A model generated the notes under the pieces. The model made no database searches, had not been told where the DNA came from, and saw nothing but the letters and a program-made list of their open reading frames with translations. This document shows, piece by piece, positions 23,087-23,100 of a stretch of 23,100 bases of DNA. Numbering within the stretch: position 1 is the stretch's first letter; each line of letters begins with the position of its first letter. Origin of the DNA: an uncultured Bdellovibrionales bacterium (GTDB lineage Bacteria; Bdellovibrionota; Bdellovibrionia; Bdellovibrionales; JAMPXM01); contig CALBDW010000014.1 in assembly GCA_937927435.1 (NCBI GenBank), positions 1 through 23,100 of the forward strand, given 5' to 3'. The position numbers and the translations under genes were made by a program.

Positions 23087-23100
23087 CCGCTTCACGAAAG

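Noticed and set aside
21725..23095. A 456-codon open frame on the minus strand opposite tsf and pyrH.
   Set aside because: It lies entirely antisense to two certain genes; codon bias in GC-rich genes keeps the opposite frame open. Its translation shows no family motif.
1..23100. Mobile elements, CRISPR arrays, tRNA/rRNA genes, toxin-antitoxin or phage-defence genes.
   Set aside because: No transposase, integrase, regularly spaced repeats, tRNA-like cloverleaf or rRNA-like sequence was seen, and composition is even throughout.

Overview
The window is a dense, mostly single-copy bacterial chromosome segment of fairly high and even G+C content. I see no rRNA, tRNA, CRISPR array, insertion sequence or phage gene. 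Several features point to the Bdellovibrionota (Bdellovibrio-like bacteria) or a close relative: a lipoprotein signal ending in FQNC, a CFI-box protein, many signal-peptide proteins of unknown function, an exported protein-glutaminase-like enzyme, and an amgK/murU/nagZ set. This placement is inference from gene style and was not tested by phylogeny.

Layout. Positions 225-3221 (+) hold a degenerate sigma-54-activator-like protein, then an AmgK-like sugar kinase and a MurU-like nucleotidyltransferase. Positions 3218-7647 (-) hold a large TadE/TadG-like membrane-anchored protein and two exported Gly/Ala-rich proteins, one of them Cys-rich; the pair is preceded by a strong match to a sigma-28 (FliA) promoter. 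Positions 7699-10858 (+) hold a secreted protein coupled to NagZ, then a TonB-family protein ending in a probable bidirectional terminator. Positions 10911-13312 (-) hold a lipoprotein, an outer-membrane-barrel-like protein and a 42-residue very basic protein, with a second sigma-28-like promoter upstream. Positions 13558-17393 (+) hold galU, a LolA-like exported protein and priA. Positions 17466-20392 (+) hold the glutaminase-like protein, the CFI-box protein and an FAD-dependent oxidoreductase-like protein. Positions 20658-23086 (+) hold the classic rpsB-tsf-pyrH translation/UMP-kinase operon behind a structured leader.

Working together: NagZ, AmgK and MurU would form a cytoplasmic route returning cell-wall amino sugars to UDP-MurNAc. 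GalU supplies UDP-glucose for envelope glycans. Many of the remaining genes encode exported or envelope proteins, and two envelope clusters carry sigma-28-like promoters with identical geometry, suggesting co-regulation with motility. The most notable points are those two promoters and the secreted pair they lead to, the dead AAA+ domain protein, the unlisted 42-residue basic protein, the glutaminase-like exported enzyme, and the folded rpsB leader.
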